From assembly GCA_903916135.1 (NCBI GenBank), contig CAIWVT010000074.1, positions 1-7,693 on the forward strand: a stretch of DNA of 7,693 bases, read 5' to 3'. Source of the stretch: an uncultured bacterium. GTDB taxonomy: Bacteria; Bacteroidota; Bacteroidia; Bacteroidales; CAIWKO01. The stretch's first letter is position 1. Every line of letters begins with the position of its first letter. Both the position numbers and the translations under genes were made by a program. Positions 6,145 through 7,693 of the stretch are shown here, one piece after another. The notes under the pieces are model-generated. The model was not told the origin of the DNA. It ran no database searches and was given only the letters and a program-made list of their open reading frames with translations.

Positions 6145-6422
6145 AACCACAGAGTTGCATAGAGGAAAAACACAGAGGTACACGGAGGATTGTTGAATTG
6201 TTAAATTGTTCTATTGTTCTATTGTTCTATTGTTCTATTGTTTTTTTTCTTTGTGTCTTAGTGTCTTAGTGTCTTTGTGTCTTGGTGTCTTAGTGTCTTA
6301 GTGCCTTTGTGTCTTGGTGCCTTGGTGCCTTGGTGCCTTGGTGTCTTGGTGTCTTGGTGTCTTAGTGTCTTGGTGTCTTAGTGTCTTGGTGTTTTTTTTC
6401 TGTGTCTATGTGGTGTTTTTTT
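6145..6422 (+). repeat. Composite intergenic repeat, second copy; left arm of an inverted repeat
   Basis: The modules in order are AACCACAGAG element (6145-6189), seven 8-bp TTGTTNNA units (6190-6245), T-run, eighteen 8-bp CTTNGTGY units (6249-6392, variable base order T A A T G A A T G G G G G G A G A G), T-run, a CTGTGTCTATGTGGTG piece and T8 (to 6422). Reverse-complement modules in mirrored order lie at 7297-7462, on the other side of the DUF6125-like gene. The unit length of 8 is not a multiple of three, so the array cannot code for a periodic protein. Confidence 0.88.
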
Positions 6423-6464
6423 TCTTAGTGTTTAGCGTAATATCAGTTATTCATATTAAAATCC

Positions 6465-6494
6465 TTTATCATATCATTATTTTGAATATTTTTG
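6465..6494 (+). promoter_or_regulatory. Promoter of the DUF6125-like gene
   Basis: TATTTTTG (6487-6494) matches the Bacteroidetes -7 consensus TAnnTTTG and ends 15 bp before the ATG at 6510, much as in parE. The upstream element is imperfect: TTTA at 6465-6468 with an 18-bp gap rather than TTTG with 19-21 bp. Confidence 0.55.
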
Positions 6495-6509
6495 TAGAAA
6501 ATTATTTTT

Positions 6510-7259
6510 ATGGATATCACCACTTCGAACCAAAACGACCTAACCCATCACGAAACCGCCGCCTTGATTATAGATTTTTTTCATCGCACCATGATGCATC
6601 ATGCGCTGTGGTTTGCGGAGGTGCAACATCAGTTGGGGCGCGAACATGCTATGGCGATTTTCGAGACTGCCTACCAAGCAAGTTACGACATACAGATGAA
6701 ACGTTTGTCGAAGCTTTTGGGTTTCGAGATGCAAGAGGGGGTTCCCGTGCCGCTGTTGCAGAAATCAGACGCGGACTTGCAGGCATTGAAAGAAGGCGTG
6801 GCGGCAAATTGGCTGGCAAACGATGGCGTGTGGTTTCAGGTGGTGGAGAACAGTTTGGGCATGATGGATGCCAAGCGCTGCAACGATTCGTGTTGGGCAC
6901 AGTTTTCGCCTATCGAGGCTTGGTCCATTCGGCGGATGCTGAAACTGGAGCCACAGGCGGGTTTGGAAGGATTGAAACGTGCTTTGCAATTTCGTTTGTA
7001 TGCCACCATCAATACGCAGGAAATTGCGGACGAAACCGACGATAGTTTTGTCTTTCGCATGACGGAATGTAGGGTGCAATCTGCGCGCAAGCGCAAGGGC
7101 TTGGCAGACTATCCGTGCAAATCTGCCGGCATCGTGGAATATCGCAGCTTTGCCGAAGCCATTGATACGCGCATTCGCACCGAATGTGTGGGTTGCCCGC
7201 CCGATGTGCATCCCGAAGGATGGTATTGTGCGTGGAGGTTTACTTTAGTGGATAGATAA
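6510..7259 (+). CDS. Cysteine-rich cytosolic protein, probable DUF6125 family
   Basis: The 249-residue protein has no signal peptide or membrane segment. The N-terminal half is helical (HHETAALIIDFFHRTMMHHALWF, roughly 13-35, then a long amphipathic region to 75). The C-terminal half carries seven cysteines: C124 and C128 (CNDSC), C187 in MTECRVQ, C203 in YPCKS, C226 and C229 (CVGC), and C240 in WYCAW. This pattern matches what I recall of DUF6125, which resembles L-2-amino-thiazoline-4-carboxylate hydrolase-like proteins. The cysteine spacing suggests a metal or cluster site. No function is established. The gene is transcribed alone, with its own -7 element, and is enclosed by inverted repeats. 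Its GC content resembles parE rather than the ars-like operon. Confidence 0.8.
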   Translation: MDITTSNQNDLTHHETAALIIDFFHRTMMHHALWFAEVQHQLGREHAMAIFETAYQASYDIQMKRLSKLLGFEMQEGVPVPLLQKSDADLQALKEGVAANWLANDGVWFQVVENSLGMMDAKRCNDSCWAQFSPIEAWSIRRMLKLEPQAGLEGLKRALQFRLYATINTQEIADETDDSFVFRMTECRVQSARKRKGLADYPCKSAGIVEYRSFAEAIDTRIRTECVGCPPDVHPEGWYCAWRFTLVDR

Positions 7260-7296
7260 TAGCCCCTACGAATCCCGCAAAACATCTCTGTGGAAC

Positions 7297-7503
7297 AAAA
7301 AAACCACCACGAAGACACATGGAAACACAAAGAAAAAAGAACACCAAGACACCAAGACACAAAGACACTAAGACACTAAGAAACACAAAGAAAAAAACAA
7401 TAGAACAATAGAACAATACTCCGTGTACCCCTGTGTTTTTCCTCCGTTTACACTGTGGTTAAAAAAAACAATTCAGCAATAGAACAATAGAACAATTTAA
7501 CCA
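7297..7503 (-). repeat. Composite intergenic repeat, inverted; right arm
   Basis: Reading the minus strand from right to left: TTGTTNNA units (7464-7503), AACCACAGTG element (7417-7462), TTGTTNNA units (7393-7416), CTTNGTGT units (7341-7390), then a GTGTCTTCGTGGTGG piece (about 7303-7318) with a T-run. This is the module order of 6145-6422. The CTTNGTGT units run T A A T G G from the same end, and the first five match those at 6249-6288. The stretch 7260-7296 between the gene and this arm shows nothing I can name, including no terminator hairpin. Confidence 0.85.
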
Positions 7504-7569
7504 TAAAAAAAGCTCATCCAAAATATCATTTAATGGTATTGGTTATTGCCATTAGTAGGTCAAAATATT

Positions 7570-7693
7570 GCTATATGGCATCTGGCAAGTGCCAAGGTAG
7601 GTTTAGCAGTCTGCTATATGGCATCCGCCGAACGGCGGGGTAGGTTTAGCAGTCTGCTATATGGTATCCGCCGAACGGCGGGATAGGTTTAGC
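7570..7693. repeat. 43-bp tandem repeat array with conserved hairpins, cut by right window edge
   Basis: Units 7570-7612, 7613-7655 and 7656-7693 (partial) share GCTATATGGYATC, a variable hairpin, then TAGGTTTAGCAGTCT. A degenerate unit may precede them (about 7530-7569). Each unit can form an arm at a7580-t7598 or its equivalents. At the unit junctions, TAGCA-GTC-TGCTA makes a second 5-bp hairpin (7604-7616, 7647-7659). The period of 43 is not a multiple of three, and the units abut with no unique spacers, so the array is neither protein-coding nor CRISPR. It likely continues to the right. Confidence 0.88.

Noticed and set aside
2372..6392. Insertion sequence or transposon around the ars-like operon
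   Set aside because: No transposase or integrase gene, no terminal inverted repeats and no clear target duplication; the flanks are only direct copies of the general intergenic repeat.
6314..7045. Long rightward open frame of 243 codons
   Set aside because: Its first part is the 8-bp CTTNGTGY array and the rest is out of frame with the cysteine-rich gene at 6510, which has its own promoter element and family-like motifs.
7570..7693. CRISPR array
   Set aside because: Units abut directly with a constant 43-bp period and no unique spacers, and no cas gene is present.
4..7693. Common origin of the 21-bp left array and the 43-bp right array
   Set aside because: They share only a GTAGGTT-like heptamer; period, structure and remaining sequence differ.

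Overview
The window looks like a chromosomal piece from a member of the Bacteroidota (Bacteroidales-like). Three things point there. The topoisomerase subunit is of the Bacteroidetes ParE type. Starts lack Shine-Dalgarno sequences. Three genes or operons have the Bacteroidetes -7 element TAnnTTTG just upstream, one of them with a well-spaced -33 TTTG. The genus cannot be told from the sequence.

Layout. Positions 1-299 hold a 21-bp tandem array cut by the window edge, a small perfect hairpin and an 8-bp minisatellite. parE (topoisomerase IV subunit B) runs leftwards from 2147 to 300. Positions 2174-2656 are non-coding and full of short-period repeats. A compact rightward operon of six genes spans 2707-6033: a small cytosolic thioredoxin-fold protein (C10xxC13), an ArsR-family repressor, two exported CxxC proteins of the ArsF-like family (one lipoprotein, one with an ordinary signal peptide), a CcdA/DsbD-like membrane protein of the ArsG family, and an ArsP/DUF318 permease. 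Positions 6034-6509 are repeats only. A cysteine-rich cytosolic protein, probably DUF6125, lies at 6510-7259. The right end holds an inverted copy of the repeats and a 43-bp hairpin array that runs off the window.

How the genes work together. The six-gene operon resembles the arsEFG plus arsP type of organoarsenical resistance. None of the classical inorganic-arsenic genes (arsC, arsB, acr3, arsA) lies between its ends. Cysteine pairs sit in the cytosol (thioredoxin), in the membrane (ArsG C30 and C148) and in the envelope (both ArsF-like proteins). I infer that together they could form a transmembrane dithiol relay delivering electrons to reduce a substrate outside the inner membrane, with ArsP exporting the trivalent product. 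An inverted repeat overlapping the promoter -7 element is a good candidate ArsR operator. An 11-bp piece of it recurs inside the operon, before the first ArsF-like gene.

The intergenic DNA is built from recurring modules: three families of 8-bp minisatellites and a 45-bp 'AACCACAGAG...GGAGG' element, often joined by T8 tracts. They form direct repeats on either side of the AT-richer ars-like operon and inverted repeats around the DUF6125-like gene. The right-hand 43-bp array keeps a hairpin while its sequence changes by compensatory substitutions.
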